Below are positions 34,755 through 42,114 of a stretch of DNA of 42,114 bases, piece by piece. Origin of the DNA: Clostridiaceae bacterium (GTDB taxonomy: Bacteria > Bacillota > Clostridia > DSM-8532); contig JAAXZX010000105.1 of assembly GCA_012719645.1 (NCBI GenBank), positions 1-42,114 of the forward strand, in the 5' to 3' direction. Position numbers and translations under genes: made by a program. How positions within the stretch are numbered: position 1 is the first letter of the stretch; every line of letters begins with the position of its first letter. The notes under the pieces were generated by a model. That model worked only from the letters and a program-made list of their open reading frames with translations, did no database searches and had not been told where the DNA came from.

Positions 34755-35795
34755 GTGGTAAAGGTAGGTATCATTGGCGCAACCGGCTATGTGGGCGCGG
34801 AACTTGTCCGGCTGCTTTACCGGAGAAAGGATATCAGGCTGTCCACCGTGGTTTCAAACAGTTTTTCAGGCCAGCCGTTTTCGGATATATATCCTGCTTT
34901 CAGGGGCGTTTTTGACCAGGTGTGCGATGAGCTTGACATCGATGCCGTGTGCGAAAAGGCCGATTTCTTCATAACGGCGCTTCCCCACGGGGTTTCAACC
35001 GATATTACCCGGAAACTTATCGAAAACGGGAAGAGGGTTATTGACCACAGCGCCGATTTCAGGTTCAGGGACCGCGAGGTTTATGAAAAGACGTACAAGC
35101 TTACCCATGGTGCGCCCGAACTCCTTGAAAATGCGGTCTACGGCCTGCCCGAGCTTTACCGGGATAAAATAAGGGATGCCTCCCTCATAGGAGATCCGGG
35201 CTGCTACCCCACCTGTTCCATCCTGGCCATAGCCCCTGCCCTGAAAAACGGGCTGGTTTCAACAGACAGTATTATCATCAACGCCGCTTCCGGCGTATCC
35301 GGAGCAGGGCGCAGGAGCGAGCTACCCTACTCCTACTGCGAGAGCGATGAGAACTTCAAGGCATACGGCGTCATAAACCACAGGCACAGGCCTGAGATCG
35401 AACAGGAACTGTCATTGCTGGCCGGGAAAAAGGTGGAGGTTTCCTTTACGCCCCACCTGGCGCCCATGAAAAGGGGTATGCTGGCTACCATCTGCATGAA
35501 CCTGGCAGGACCGGTTCCCTATGACCATATTCTGGAGGCATACAGGGAATTCTATAAAGGCGAGCCCTTCGTGCGGATACTCCCGCCGGGGGTCCTCCCT
35601 GAAACCAGGTTTGTAGCGGGATCAAACCGCATAGATATAAGCATAAACCTGGATGAACGGCTCAACAGGCTCACGGTCCTGTCGGCCCTGGACAATATGG
35701 GCAAGGGATCCGCCGGCCAGGCAGTCCAGGCCCTGAACATCATGGCCGGTTTCGATGAAACCGAGGGGCTTTCGGCTGTGGGATTCTACTTATAA
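34755..35795 (+). CDS. argC: N-acetyl-gamma-glutamyl-phosphate reductase
   Basis: A 346-residue enzyme of arginine biosynthesis that reduces N-acetylglutamyl phosphate to the semialdehyde. The NADP-binding start is [18 protein letters not shown], and the catalytic Cys is in [11 protein letters not shown]. The His-containing [10 protein letters not shown] is also present. I chose GTG 34755: it gives the usual family length and has GGGGAGG 7 bp upstream; longer frames would add an unrelated extension. It is followed by argB after 31 bp. argJ, often between them, is absent. Confidence 0.95.
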   Translation: MVKVGIIGATGYVGAELVRLLYRRKDIRLSTVVSNSFSGQPFSDIYPAFRGVFDQVCDELDIDAVCEKADFFITALPHGVSTDITRKLIENGKRVIDHSADFRFRDREVYEKTYKLTHGAPELLENAVYGLPELYRDKIRDASLIGDPGCYPTCSILAIAPALKNGLVSTDSIIINAASGVSGAGRRSELPYSYCESDENFKAYGVINHRHRPEIEQELSLLAGKKVEVSFTPHLAPMKRGMLATICMNLAGPVPYDHILEAYREFYKGEPFVRILPPGVLPETRFVAGSNRIDISINLDERLNRLTVLSALDNMGKGSAGQAVQALNIMAGFDETEGLSAVGFYL

Positions 35796-35826
35796 ATCCA
35801 TCGGGGATAAAGTTTGGAGGATAGTT

Positions 35827-36732
35827 ATGTTTGACTACACAGAAATTATTAAGAAGGCAGGGATACTGGTTGAAGCCCTTCCATATATCCAGGCCCTTGC
35901 CGGAAAAACAGTGGTTATAAAGTACGGCGGGAACGCCATGATCAGTGAAGACCTTAAGCACTCGGTCATGGAGGATATCACCCTTCTCAAGTATATCGGG
36001 CTGAACCCTGTGGTTGTTCATGGCGGTGGTCCGGATATATCCAGGGCCCTTAAGAAATTCGGGGTGGAGTCCGAGTTTGTCAACGGCCTCAGGAAAACTG
36101 ACAGTGAAACCATGGAAGTTGCCCAGATGGTATTGGTGGGAAAAACCAACAAGGAAATCGTTTCCCTCATAAACCAGAAAGGCGGCAAGGCAATCGGCCT
36201 GTGCGGCATTGACGGCATGCTCATCGAATGCGAGAAGCATCTGGAGATGGTGGACGGAAAACCGGCGGACCTGGGCTTTGTGGGCAAGATTACAAAGATC
36301 AACACACGGGTGCTGGAGATCCTTGCCCAGGACGAATACATACCGGTGGTGGCGCCTGTCGGCACAGACAAAAACGGACAGAGCTACAATATAAACGCCG
36401 ATACGGTGGCAGCGGAGCTCGCCGCAGCGCTCAAAGCCGAAAAGCTGATCCTTCTCACCGATGTGGAAGGCATCAAGTCAACCGACAATAAGGTCATCCA
36501 TGTCATCACCAGCGATGAGGTATACCGGATGATCGACGAAGGCACCATCGTGGGCGGGATGATTCCAAAGGTGCTGGGCTGCATAAGCGCCCTCGAGGCC
36601 GGAGTCGGCCGGACCCATATCATTGACGGAAGAATACCCCACTGCATCCTGCTCGAGATTTTCACCAACAAGGGTATCGGAACCATGATAACACGCCAGC
36701 TCATACCATATTATGAGAACGAGAAACTCTGA
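35827..36732 (+). CDS. argB: Acetylglutamate kinase
   Basis: A 301-residue amino acid kinase that phosphorylates N-acetylglutamate. Key motifs are [10 protein letters not shown] near the N-terminus, [10 protein letters not shown], and the nucleotide-binding ILLTDVEGI and GGMIPKVLG near the C-terminus. The length and the N-terminal extension helix ([19 protein letters not shown]) are typical of the arginine-inhibited hexameric form. The start is ATG 35827 with GGAGGATAGTT. It is in the ARG-box operon with argC. Confidence 0.96.
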   Translation: MFDYTEIIKKAGILVEALPYIQALAGKTVVIKYGGNAMISEDLKHSVMEDITLLKYIGLNPVVVHGGGPDISRALKKFGVESEFVNGLRKTDSETMEVAQMVLVGKTNKEIVSLINQKGGKAIGLCGIDGMLIECEKHLEMVDGKPADLGFVGKITKINTRVLEILAQDEYIPVVAPVGTDKNGQSYNINADTVAAELAAALKAEKLILLTDVEGIKSTDNKVIHVITSDEVYRMIDEGTIVGGMIPKVLGCISALEAGVGRTHIIDGRIPHCILLEIFTNKGIGTMITRQLIPYYENEKL

Positions 36733-36780
36733 GCCATGTTTACTTTATCCATGCATTGGCTTATAATACCCATTGAGACC

Positions 36781-36813
36781 AGAGGCTGAAAATACAACCG
36801 ATTTTCAGCCTCT
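36781..36813. terminator. Hairpin between argB and glnS
   Basis: A perfect 13-bp stem (AGAGGCTGAAAAT and its complement) with a 7-base loop lies between the two genes. No T run follows, so termination may be partial and glnS may receive read-through. Confidence 0.5.
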
Positions 36814-36851
36814 GATAACCTTAACAAACGCTGAAGGACAGGGATTAATGT

Positions 36852-38540
36852 ATGGAAGACATGGACAAAAGACCGAAGAATTTTATCGAGGAAATCATTG
36901 AAAAGGACCTGGAGACCGGAAGGGTAAAAGAAGTGATTACCCGTTTCCCGCCCGAGCCCAACGGCTATCTCCATATCGGCCATACCAAGGCCATGTGCGT
37001 GGATTTCGGCATGGCAGAAAAATATGGCGGCAGATGCAACCTGCGCTTTGACGACACCAACCCCTCAAAGGAAGATACCGAGTACGTGGATGCCATTATA
37101 GAAGACATCCGCTGGATGGGCTTTGATTTCGGGGACAGGATCCATTACGGCTCCGATTACAGCGAACAAATATACCAATACGCTGTTCAGCTCATTAAGA
37201 AAGGGCTGGCCTATGTGGACGACCTTTCACCCGAGGAAATGCGGGAATACCGGGGAACCCTGACGGAACCCGGAAAGGAAAGTCCATGCCGCAACAGGAG
37301 CATCGAGGAGAACCTTGATCTCTTCGAGCGTATGAGGAACGGTGAGTTTGAAAGCGGGGAGAAGACCTTAAGGGCCAAGATCGACATGGCCTCTCCCAAC
37401 CTCAACATGCGTGATCCCGTTATTTACCGGATAAAGAAGGAACCGCACCACCGCACCGGAACCCAGTGGTGCATCTATCCCATGTATGACTTCGCCCATC
37501 CTCTCCAGGATGCCATAGAGGGCATCACCCATTCCCTGTGTTCCATGGAGTACGCAGATCATCGGCCGCTTTACGACTGGTTCCTGGAGAAGCTGGAGAT
37601 CCCCAACCCGCCGCGCCAGTATGAATTTTCAAGGCTCAACATCAACTACACGGTGATGAGCAAGAGAAAGCTCCGTGAACTGGTTGAGATGGGATACGTG
37701 GACGGATGGGACGATCCGAGGATGCCCACGCTGTGCGCCCTCAGAAGGCGTGGATTTACCCCCGAATCCATCCGCAGGTTCATCGATCTCATCGGCGTTT
37801 CCAAGACTCTCAGCGTTGCCGATTGGGGGCTTTTGGAGTATTGTGTCCGCGAAGACCTGAACAAGAGGGCGGACAGGGTCATGGCGGTAATAAACCCGCT
37901 TAAGGTTGTTATTGAGAATTATCCCGAGGACCAAACTGAGGAATTCGATGTGGAGATCAACCCCGAACAGCCCGAAAGAGGGACCCGCAAAGTCCCCTTC
38001 TCAAGGGAGATCTTCATCGAGCGCGACGATTTTGAGATAGACCCGCCTCCCAAGTATTTCAGGCTTAAGCCCGGCGGGGAGGTCAGGCTGAAAAACGCAT
38101 ATTTCATTAAATGCACCGGGTACGAAACCGATGAAAACGGCCGGGTAACGCTGGTCCGGGCAGTCTATGACCCCGCTTCCCGCGGTGGGGAATCCCCCGA
38201 TGGCCGCAAGGTGAAGGGGACCATCCACTGGGTATCGGCAGGTCACGCCATTGATGCCGAAGTAAGGCTATATGACAAGCTCTTCACCGTTGAAAACCCG
38301 GATGATATCCCGGATGACAAGGATTACAAGGATTTTATAAATCCTGAGTCCCTCGTGGTCATCAAGGGCGCGAAGCTGGAACCGTCCCTCAGGAATGCAA
38401 AACCCGGCGACCGCTTCCAGTTCCTTAGAATAGGCTACTTCTGCATGGACAGCAAGGACAGCCGCCCGGGCTGCCCGGTATTCAACAGGACGGTGACCCT
38501 CAAGGACACCTGGGCAAAGATCGTTTCGAAACAGGGCTGA
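36852..38540 (+). CDS. glnS: Glutaminyl-tRNA synthetase
   Basis: A 562-residue class I synthetase that charges tRNA-Gln directly. The HIGH motif is [15 protein letters not shown] (about residues 35-49) and the KMSKS motif is VMSKRKL. The anticodon-binding beta-barrels fill the last 220 residues ([28 protein letters not shown]). The length is normal. GlnRS in Clostridia coexists with or replaces the amidotransferase route. The start is ATG 36852; ATG 36848 is in another frame. Confidence 0.97.
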   Translation: MEDMDKRPKNFIEEIIEKDLETGRVKEVITRFPPEPNGYLHIGHTKAMCVDFGMAEKYGGRCNLRFDDTNPSKEDTEYVDAIIEDIRWMGFDFGDRIHYGSDYSEQIYQYAVQLIKKGLAYVDDLSPEEMREYRGTLTEPGKESPCRNRSIEENLDLFERMRNGEFESGEKTLRAKIDMASPNLNMRDPVIYRIKKEPHHRTGTQWCIYPMYDFAHPLQDAIEGITHSLCSMEYADHRPLYDWFLEKLEIPNPPRQYEFSRLNINYTVMSKRKLRELVEMGYVDGWDDPRMPTLCALRRRGFTPESIRRFIDLIGVSKTLSVADWGLLEYCVREDLNKRADRVMAVINPLKVVIENYPEDQTEEFDVEINPEQPERGTRKVPFSREIFIERDDFEIDPPPKYFRLKPGGEVRLKNAYFIKCTGYETDENGRVTLVRAVYDPASRGGESPDGRKVKGTIHWVSAGHAIDAEVRLYDKLFTVENPDDIPDDKDYKDFINPESLVVIKGAKLEPSLRNAKPGDRFQFLRIGYFCMDSKDSRPGCPVFNRTVTLKDTWAKIVSKQG

Positions 38541-38601
38541 CAGATAATATGCCTGCCGTCTTGAGCGCGGGCAGGGCAATCAATCAATGATAAAGGCATT
38601 A

Positions 38602-38635
38602 AAAAAGATTCCATTGCTATAAATGGAATCTTTTT
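38602..38635. terminator. Bidirectional terminator between glnS and divIC
   Basis: A 14-bp stem (AAAAAGATTCCATT with its complement) and GCTATA loop has A and T runs on both sides, serving both convergent genes. Confidence 0.92.
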
Positions 38636-38656
38636 ATATGTTATTGGCCGTCTCCG

Positions 38657-38953
38657 TTACTGGTTTATGTCCACGAAGATCCTTTCCCCGTCCTTTACCA
38701 TGCCCAGCTTCTCCCGGGCTATCTTCTCTATGCTCTCGTCGCTGTTCATTTGATCCTTCTGCTTAAGGAGTTCCTGCTTCAGGGCCTTTTCCCTGTCGAT
38801 GCGCTTTTGGACCTCCTTCATTTCAATACGGATGGCATACATCTCCCTGGATTGGGAATACACCGTAAAGGCCGTATATACAAACGCCACAGCCAGGAGA
38901 GGCACTATCCACCATCCGCTTTTTCTTTTGCGCCTTATCGCCACTTTCTTCAC
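38657..38953 (-). CDS. divIC: Septum formation initiator DivIC/FtsB-type
   Basis: A 98-residue bitopic division protein. A basic N-terminus (VAIRRKRKSGW) precedes one transmembrane helix (about 15-33), then a coiled coil (about 36-72) and the conserved SIEKIAREKLGMVKDGE. It joins FtsL and DivIB at the septum. The start is GTG 38953 with AAAGGAT upstream. It is the last gene of the yab cluster. Confidence 0.92.
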   Translation of the reverse strand: MKKVAIRRKRKSGWWIVPLLAVAFVYTAFTVYSQSREMYAIRIEMKEVQKRIDREKALKQELLKQKDQMNSDESIEKIAREKLGMVKDGERIFVDINQ

Positions 38954-39040
38954 CCGGTTTATCCTTTGTAAACGGTACGGGTTAACCGAACCCCGTCAAT
39001 AGAATTATACCACACTGACGCCGAATTGTAACGTTGCCTC

Positions 39041-39517
39041 TCATTTCCTGGTCATGGCATTTTTAAGGCGCCTGAAATCGACCCTGACACGGTAGGCGCT
39101 GATGGCAGCCCTGTCGCGGGCTCTGCCCAGCAATTTTCCCGCTTTATCCGTCAAAGCCCGGAAAGCGGGAGTCAAAAGGCGGATAAGCTGCCTGAAAGGC
39201 CACAGGACCACCTGGATAAGCCCTGTTACGGCCCATGTCACTAGCCTGCTCAGAAGGGCAAAATAGATGAGTACACCCGAAAATATGCCCAGGAAGAAAT
39301 AGAATCTCGTCTCCCCGCTGCTGATGATATAGGAAGCCAGAAAAACAATAATGGCCGCAATCAGCCAAAACAGGATGTCTTCAATATGGATAAAAACTGC
39401 CGATGTCCTGACGAAGCGCCTTTTAATGCGGAAAAGATCATACAGGAACGCCAGCAATATCCCGCAGGCCATGGCGCCGGCAACCGCAGCCAGTTCATAT
39501 CCCGCGCTTGTGATCAT
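39041..39517 (-). CDS. yabQ: Spore cortex biosynthesis protein YabQ
   Basis: A 158-residue membrane protein with about four hydrophobic helices in the first 110 residues (GAMACGILLAFLYDLFRIKRR is the typical YabQ start) and a basic tail. In Bacillus it is needed for cortex formation and is made in the mother cell. It follows yabP after 16 bp. Confidence 0.9.
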   Translation of the reverse strand: MITSAGYELAAVAGAMACGILLAFLYDLFRIKRRFVRTSAVFIHIEDILFWLIAAIIVFLASYIISSGETRFYFFLGIFSGVLIYFALLSRLVTWAVTGLIQVVLWPFRQLIRLLTPAFRALTDKAGKLLGRARDRAAISAYRVRVDFRRLKNAMTRK

Positions 39518-39533
39518 TCAACGTGCCGCCTTT

Positions 39534-39815
39534 CTATCTGAAAAGCCCCGAAAAGAAGCCTCCTTTTCTTTGCGGTACTCCACCGTCCAGGTACTCCATT
39601 GCACAAATATCTCCCTCCACATCCAGTTCGGACGTTTCAACGCTGAGTTTGTTGATGTGCAGCCCGGCTCCCCGAATAATCAATACCCCGTTTTCGGTAT
39701 CAAGGACTATGCATTCCTCGTTGAAGCTCTCCACGTGCCGGACCCCTGAAACCATGAGCCGTCTTCTGTCTTTAAGGATTATGTTCTGCTCAAAGGTTTT
39801 TCGGTCTTCAACCAT
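39534..39815 (-). CDS. yabP: Sporulation protein YabP
   Basis: A 93-residue protein of the YabP/YqfC family: RRRLMVSGVRHVESFNEECIVLDTENGVLIIRGAGLHINKLSVETSELDVEGDI is the conserved core. The start is ATG 39815 after GGGAGGTGCTGTT. It is coupled to yabQ. The 120-bp gap upstream, beyond the rqcP terminator, may hold its own sporulation promoter; a CATAGCGG preceded by CATAAT is a weak sigma-E candidate. Confidence 0.92.
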   Translation of the reverse strand: MVEDRKTFEQNIILKDRRRLMVSGVRHVESFNEECIVLDTENGVLIIRGAGLHINKLSVETSELDVEGDICAMEYLDGGVPQRKGGFFSGLFR

Positions 39816-39930
39816 AACAGCACCTCCCACAAGTACGCCAGGATAAGGCTCCGCTATGCCGTCGTTTGATATTATGCGAAGGCTCGACGGGTTATGCTAC
39901 CGGCATCGGGTTCGGCATAAGTACGGCTGA

Positions 39931-39963
39931 ATAAAAGAGCTTCTGTACCGGTTACAGAAGCTC
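39931..39963 (-). terminator. Terminator hairpin containing the rqcP stop codon
   Basis: On the minus strand GAGCTTCTGTA pairs with TACAGAAGCTC and continues into TTTTATT. The TAA stop of rqcP is within this hairpin. It separates mazG-rqcP from yabPQ-divIC. Confidence 0.8.
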
Positions 39964-40191
39964 GTACATATCGCTGCTTTCTTCTTTTCTGACGTGTTCG
40001 GTCGTTTTCAGGACCCTCAGCCTTGTGATGTTCTCGCCGAACCTGATTTCAACTATGTCCCCCGGCTTTACCTCGGTACCCGGCTTTGCCGTCCTGCCGT
40101 TTATCGACACCTTTTCCCTGCTGCAGGCTTCGTTGGCAAGGGTCCTTCTCTTGATTATCCTGCTGACCTTCAAAAACTTGTCTATCCGCAT
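39952..40191 (-). CDS. rqcP: RqcP / S4-domain RNA-binding protein (YabO)
   Basis: A 79-residue S4-type RNA-binding protein (MRIDKFLKVSRIIKRRTLANEACSREKVSINGRTAKPGTEVKPGDIVEIRF). In Bacillus RqcP works with RqcH to extend Ala tails on stalled 50S subunits. It sits in the conserved mazG-rqcP-yabP-yabQ-divIC order. Start and ribosome site (AAAGGAG) are clear. Its terminator overlaps the stop codon. Confidence 0.92.
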   Translation of the reverse strand: MRIDKFLKVSRIIKRRTLANEACSREKVSINGRTAKPGTEVKPGDIVEIRFGENITRLRVLKTTEHVRKEESSDMYELL

Positions 40192-40212
40192 AGCTGCCGC
40201 TCCTTTCAGGCT

Positions 40213-41010
40213 TTATTCGGAAGCCGTGTCGCGTTCCTTCCTCTTGCAGTCATCCCACAGGGCGTCCATCTCCTCAAGGGTCATCTCTTCAAGCTTTTTG
40301 CCCTGCTGCGCACTTGTGGTCTCAACATACTCAAACCTCTTGATGAACTTGTTGATGGTGGCTGTAAGGGCCAGTTCGGGCTGAACCTTGTAAAACCGGG
40401 CTACATTGACCACGGCAAAAAGCAGGTCGCCCAGTTCCTCTTCAATCTCAGCCTGGTTCCTGCTCTCGCAGGCCCTTTTCAGTTCCTGGACCTCTTCCTC
40501 CAGCTTCTTGAAGGCATCCTCCGCTTTGTCCCAGTCAAAGCCCACCTGGGCGGCCTTTTCCTGGACCTTGTAGCTCCTCATCAGGGCCGGAAGGTTTCCC
40601 GGCACGCCCTTCAAAACCTTTGTCTGGGTTTCCTGCCCCTTCTCTTCCTTCTTTATCTCCTCCCAGATCCTTATGACGTCATCGGCTGTTTCGGCCTCTT
40701 CCTCCCCGAATACATGGCGGTGGCGGTGGATCATCTTGCTGCTGACGCCGTGGACCACATCATCCATGTCAAACTGGCCGTTTTCTTTTGCTATTTGGGC
40801 ATGGAACACCACCTGCAGCAGGAGATCTCCCAGTTCATCGCAGAGCATGTCCGGGTTTTCCAGGTCTATGGCTTCAAGGACCTCATAGGCCTCCTCTATC
40901 AGGTATCTTTTCAGGGTCTTATGGTCCTGTTCCCTGTCCCACGGGCATCCCCCGGGGCTCCTGAGTTTTGTCATTATGTCTAAAAGGTCATTGTAGGTAT
41001 ATTTTTTCAT
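40213..41010 (-). CDS. mazG: Nucleoside triphosphate pyrophosphohydrolase MazG
   Basis: A 265-residue enzyme with two MazG domains. The N-terminal domain shows SPGGCPWDREQDHKTLKRYLIEEAYEVLEAID and CDELGDLLLQVVFHAQIA; the C-terminal one repeats KLEEEVQEL and EEELGDLLFAVVNVAR. Acidic EExxE and ExxD residues that bind Mg are intact. It hydrolyses NTPs to NMP and PPi and cleans the nucleotide pool. I chose ATG 41010, the conserved MKKYTYNDLLDIM start, preceded by AGGAGAT. It is upstream of rqcP by 21 bp. Confidence 0.94.
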   Translation of the reverse strand: MKKYTYNDLLDIMTKLRSPGGCPWDREQDHKTLKRYLIEEAYEVLEAIDLENPDMLCDELGDLLLQVVFHAQIAKENGQFDMDDVVHGVSSKMIHRHRHVFGEEEAETADDVIRIWEEIKKEEKGQETQTKVLKGVPGNLPALMRSYKVQEKAAQVGFDWDKAEDAFKKLEEEVQELKRACESRNQAEIEEELGDLLFAVVNVARFYKVQPELALTATINKFIKRFEYVETTSAQQGKKLEEMTLEEMDALWDDCKRKERDTASE

Positions 41011-41047
41011 GGCTCGTCCATCTCCTGTGTATCGTACTTTGCTTGCA

Positions 41048-41827
41048 TCACCTTTGCAGGTCGCAGGGGCCGCAGATCTTTTCAATGCTCCTGGGCACGG
41101 CGTCCCGTGAGTTCTTCCAGTCCCCGTCCTGCTTTTTGTAGTCAAACATTTCGGTAAAGTGGGTAACCTCCTCCTGCACCCGTTTCAGATGCCTGATCTG
41201 GAGCGGGAGCAGGGTTTTTATAAACTCGGCCTGTTTCCAGGGGCTAAGCTCTTTTTTGCTTCCCTGGATCAGGGCTTTCATGTGCTTGAGGCAGAAGCCC
41301 CTGGAAGACTCGAACTTCTGCCGAAAATCGCTCTCCCTGAAAAACAGGTAGAGGATTGTTTCAACAAACCTGTCCATATTGTTCCCTATCCTGCTGCATA
41401 TGGCACAGGATTTCTCCAGGGCATCCAGGTGGCCGAGCAGTTCTTCCGAAAACCGCGCCGTGCCGGCCGCCTTTCCCGACAGCCTGTCCATGGCCGCTTC
41501 AAGCATGCCCTTCCGGCTTTCCTGCTCAAGCAGGTCCGAGTACTTGCCGTACATTTTCTCAATGATGGCTTCCTGCTCTGCCAGGTGGGTTTCGATTATA
41601 AGCCCCAGTCCCAGGCGGCTTTGCTGCATGTTGTAAAGCTTCGTGAAATGAAGCGCGCAAAAGCCCATCCTGTTGGTTTCGATCCTGCTGTCGGGCTCCA
41701 TCAGGGACGGGCCGAGGGTATATTCCAGGGCGTCGTTCTCCAGCTTCTTTTCACATATGCACAGGGGGCATTCCGAATCCTGGTCAAATGCCTCGGTTAT
41801 GGGAATGGTGTAGATTCTCTCCTTCAT
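41048..41827 (-). CDS. DUF6062 family protein with Cys-rich metal-site motifs
   Basis: A 259-residue cytosolic protein of unknown function. It has paired cysteine motifs, CPLCICEKK near the N-terminus, GFCALHF, CAICSRI and GFCLKHM, that look like two related metal (zinc)-binding halves, each a CxxC followed by a CxxH. The rest is helical. It matches proteins labelled DUF6062 in Firmicutes. I chose ATG 41827 after AAGGTAAGGCG. It precedes mazG by 37 bp and may be co-transcribed. Confidence 0.75.
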   Translation of the reverse strand: MKERIYTIPITEAFDQDSECPLCICEKKLENDALEYTLGPSLMEPDSRIETNRMGFCALHFTKLYNMQQSRLGLGLIIETHLAEQEAIIEKMYGKYSDLLEQESRKGMLEAAMDRLSGKAAGTARFSEELLGHLDALEKSCAICSRIGNNMDRFVETILYLFFRESDFRQKFESSRGFCLKHMKALIQGSKKELSPWKQAEFIKTLLPLQIRHLKRVQEEVTHFTEMFDYKKQDGDWKNSRDAVPRSIEKICGPCDLQR

Positions 41828-41970
41828 CGCCTTACCTTTTCGCGCGCAGCGCCCCATCCGCTGCTCTATTATGTAACGCCTTTAGCATAACATACACAAT
41901 TTTCCGGCGCAATGATGGCGTACCAAACTGCCATTGCACCTAAAACAGCAATTTTCATTTAATTCCCCGG

Positions 41971-42048
41971 TTAGACTAGCCAAGGGGACGGTTCCTCTGG
42001 TTTGGCTCACCGGGCTAGCCAGAGGAACCGTCCCCCTGGCTAGCCTAA
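41971..42048. repeat. Long inverted repeat, REP-like (GGGGACGGTTCCT type)
   Basis: Two 30-bp arms (41971-42000 and 42019-42048) differ at only two positions and enclose an 18-bp loop. The core GGGGACGGTTCCTCTGG is of the kind found as dispersed palindromic elements in many Firmicutes, often linked to REP-associated tyrosine transposases. On the minus strand both differences become G-U pairs, so an RNA copy would fold fully. A 74-codon frame across it is spurious. Confidence 0.75.
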
Positions 42049-42114
42049 TACATAGAAATGCGTATTGGGCACCGACTTGCGGTCGGAGAAGCCCCATTTG
42101 AACCAAGGGAAGAA

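Noticed and set aside
41882..42106. Minus-strand frame of 74 codons with repeated RGTVPLA
   Set aside because: The repeat arises from reading through the REP-like inverted repeat. There is no ribosome site or recognisable fold.

Overview
The window looks like chromosome from a spore-forming, Gram-positive Clostridia-type Firmicute. The evidence is sigma-H, SpoVB, YabP, YabQ and DivIC, a RqcP/MazG neighbourhood, two CtsR boxes before hsp20, strong GGAGG-type ribosome binding sites with many GTG/TTG starts, and intrinsic terminators after many genes. Base composition is moderate, near half G+C by eye. I see no rRNA, tRNA, CRISPR array, intact transposon or prophage. Most of the window is ordinary core genome, with a few accessory islands.

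Layout: (1) 0.1-4.6 kb: a two-gene operon (FAD-dependent oxidoreductase and a UGSC-like two-domain protein) divergent from a LysR regulator. (2) 4.8-6.8 kb: a self-contained GntR (YtrA-type)/ABC ATPase/ABC permease operon with a 36-bp palindrome over its promoter. (3) 6.8-14.4 kb: a secreted Lys/Glu/Pro-rich protein, a phosphoribosyltransferase, a three-gene sensory operon (kinase-dead sensor, response regulator, histidine kinase), a TVP38-family membrane protein, a CYTH protein and a DUF3298 protein. (4) 14.4-18.8 kb: prfA, a PHP hydrolase, hsp20 and spoVB. (5) 18.85-19.6 kb: two homologous small domains separated by one in-frame TGA. (6) 19.8-23.7 kb: nfnA-nfnB and gdhA, which link NADPH supply to glutamate synthesis. 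(7) 24-26 kb: an ion-channel/OmpA-like stator pair resembling ZorA/ZorB or MotA/MotB, without Zorya effector genes or flagellar genes. (8) 26-31.3 kb: a minus-strand operon zapA / membrane coiled-coil protein / U32 peptidase-family protein / dut / M20 peptidase. (9) 31.6-34.4 kb: sigH, a P-loop/Asp23-like fusion protein, and an orphan MsmX/UgpC-type sugar-ABC ATPase. (10) 34.7-38.5 kb: argC, argB (ARG-box promoter) and glnS. (11) 38.6-41.8 kb: DUF6062, mazG, rqcP, yabP, yabQ and divIC, followed by a REP-like long inverted repeat at the right edge.

The most noteworthy items are the orphan stator pair at 24-26 kb, the UGSC-like protein that has lost the U/C residues of its motif, and the sensory operon whose first protein has Asn where the phosphoacceptor His should be and no ATPase domain. 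Several control sites can be read directly: two CtsR boxes, an ARG box, the large GntR palindrome, and two terminators whose hairpins contain the stop codon of the gene they terminate.

All functional assignments come from reading motifs and recalling families. No database search or structure prediction was run.
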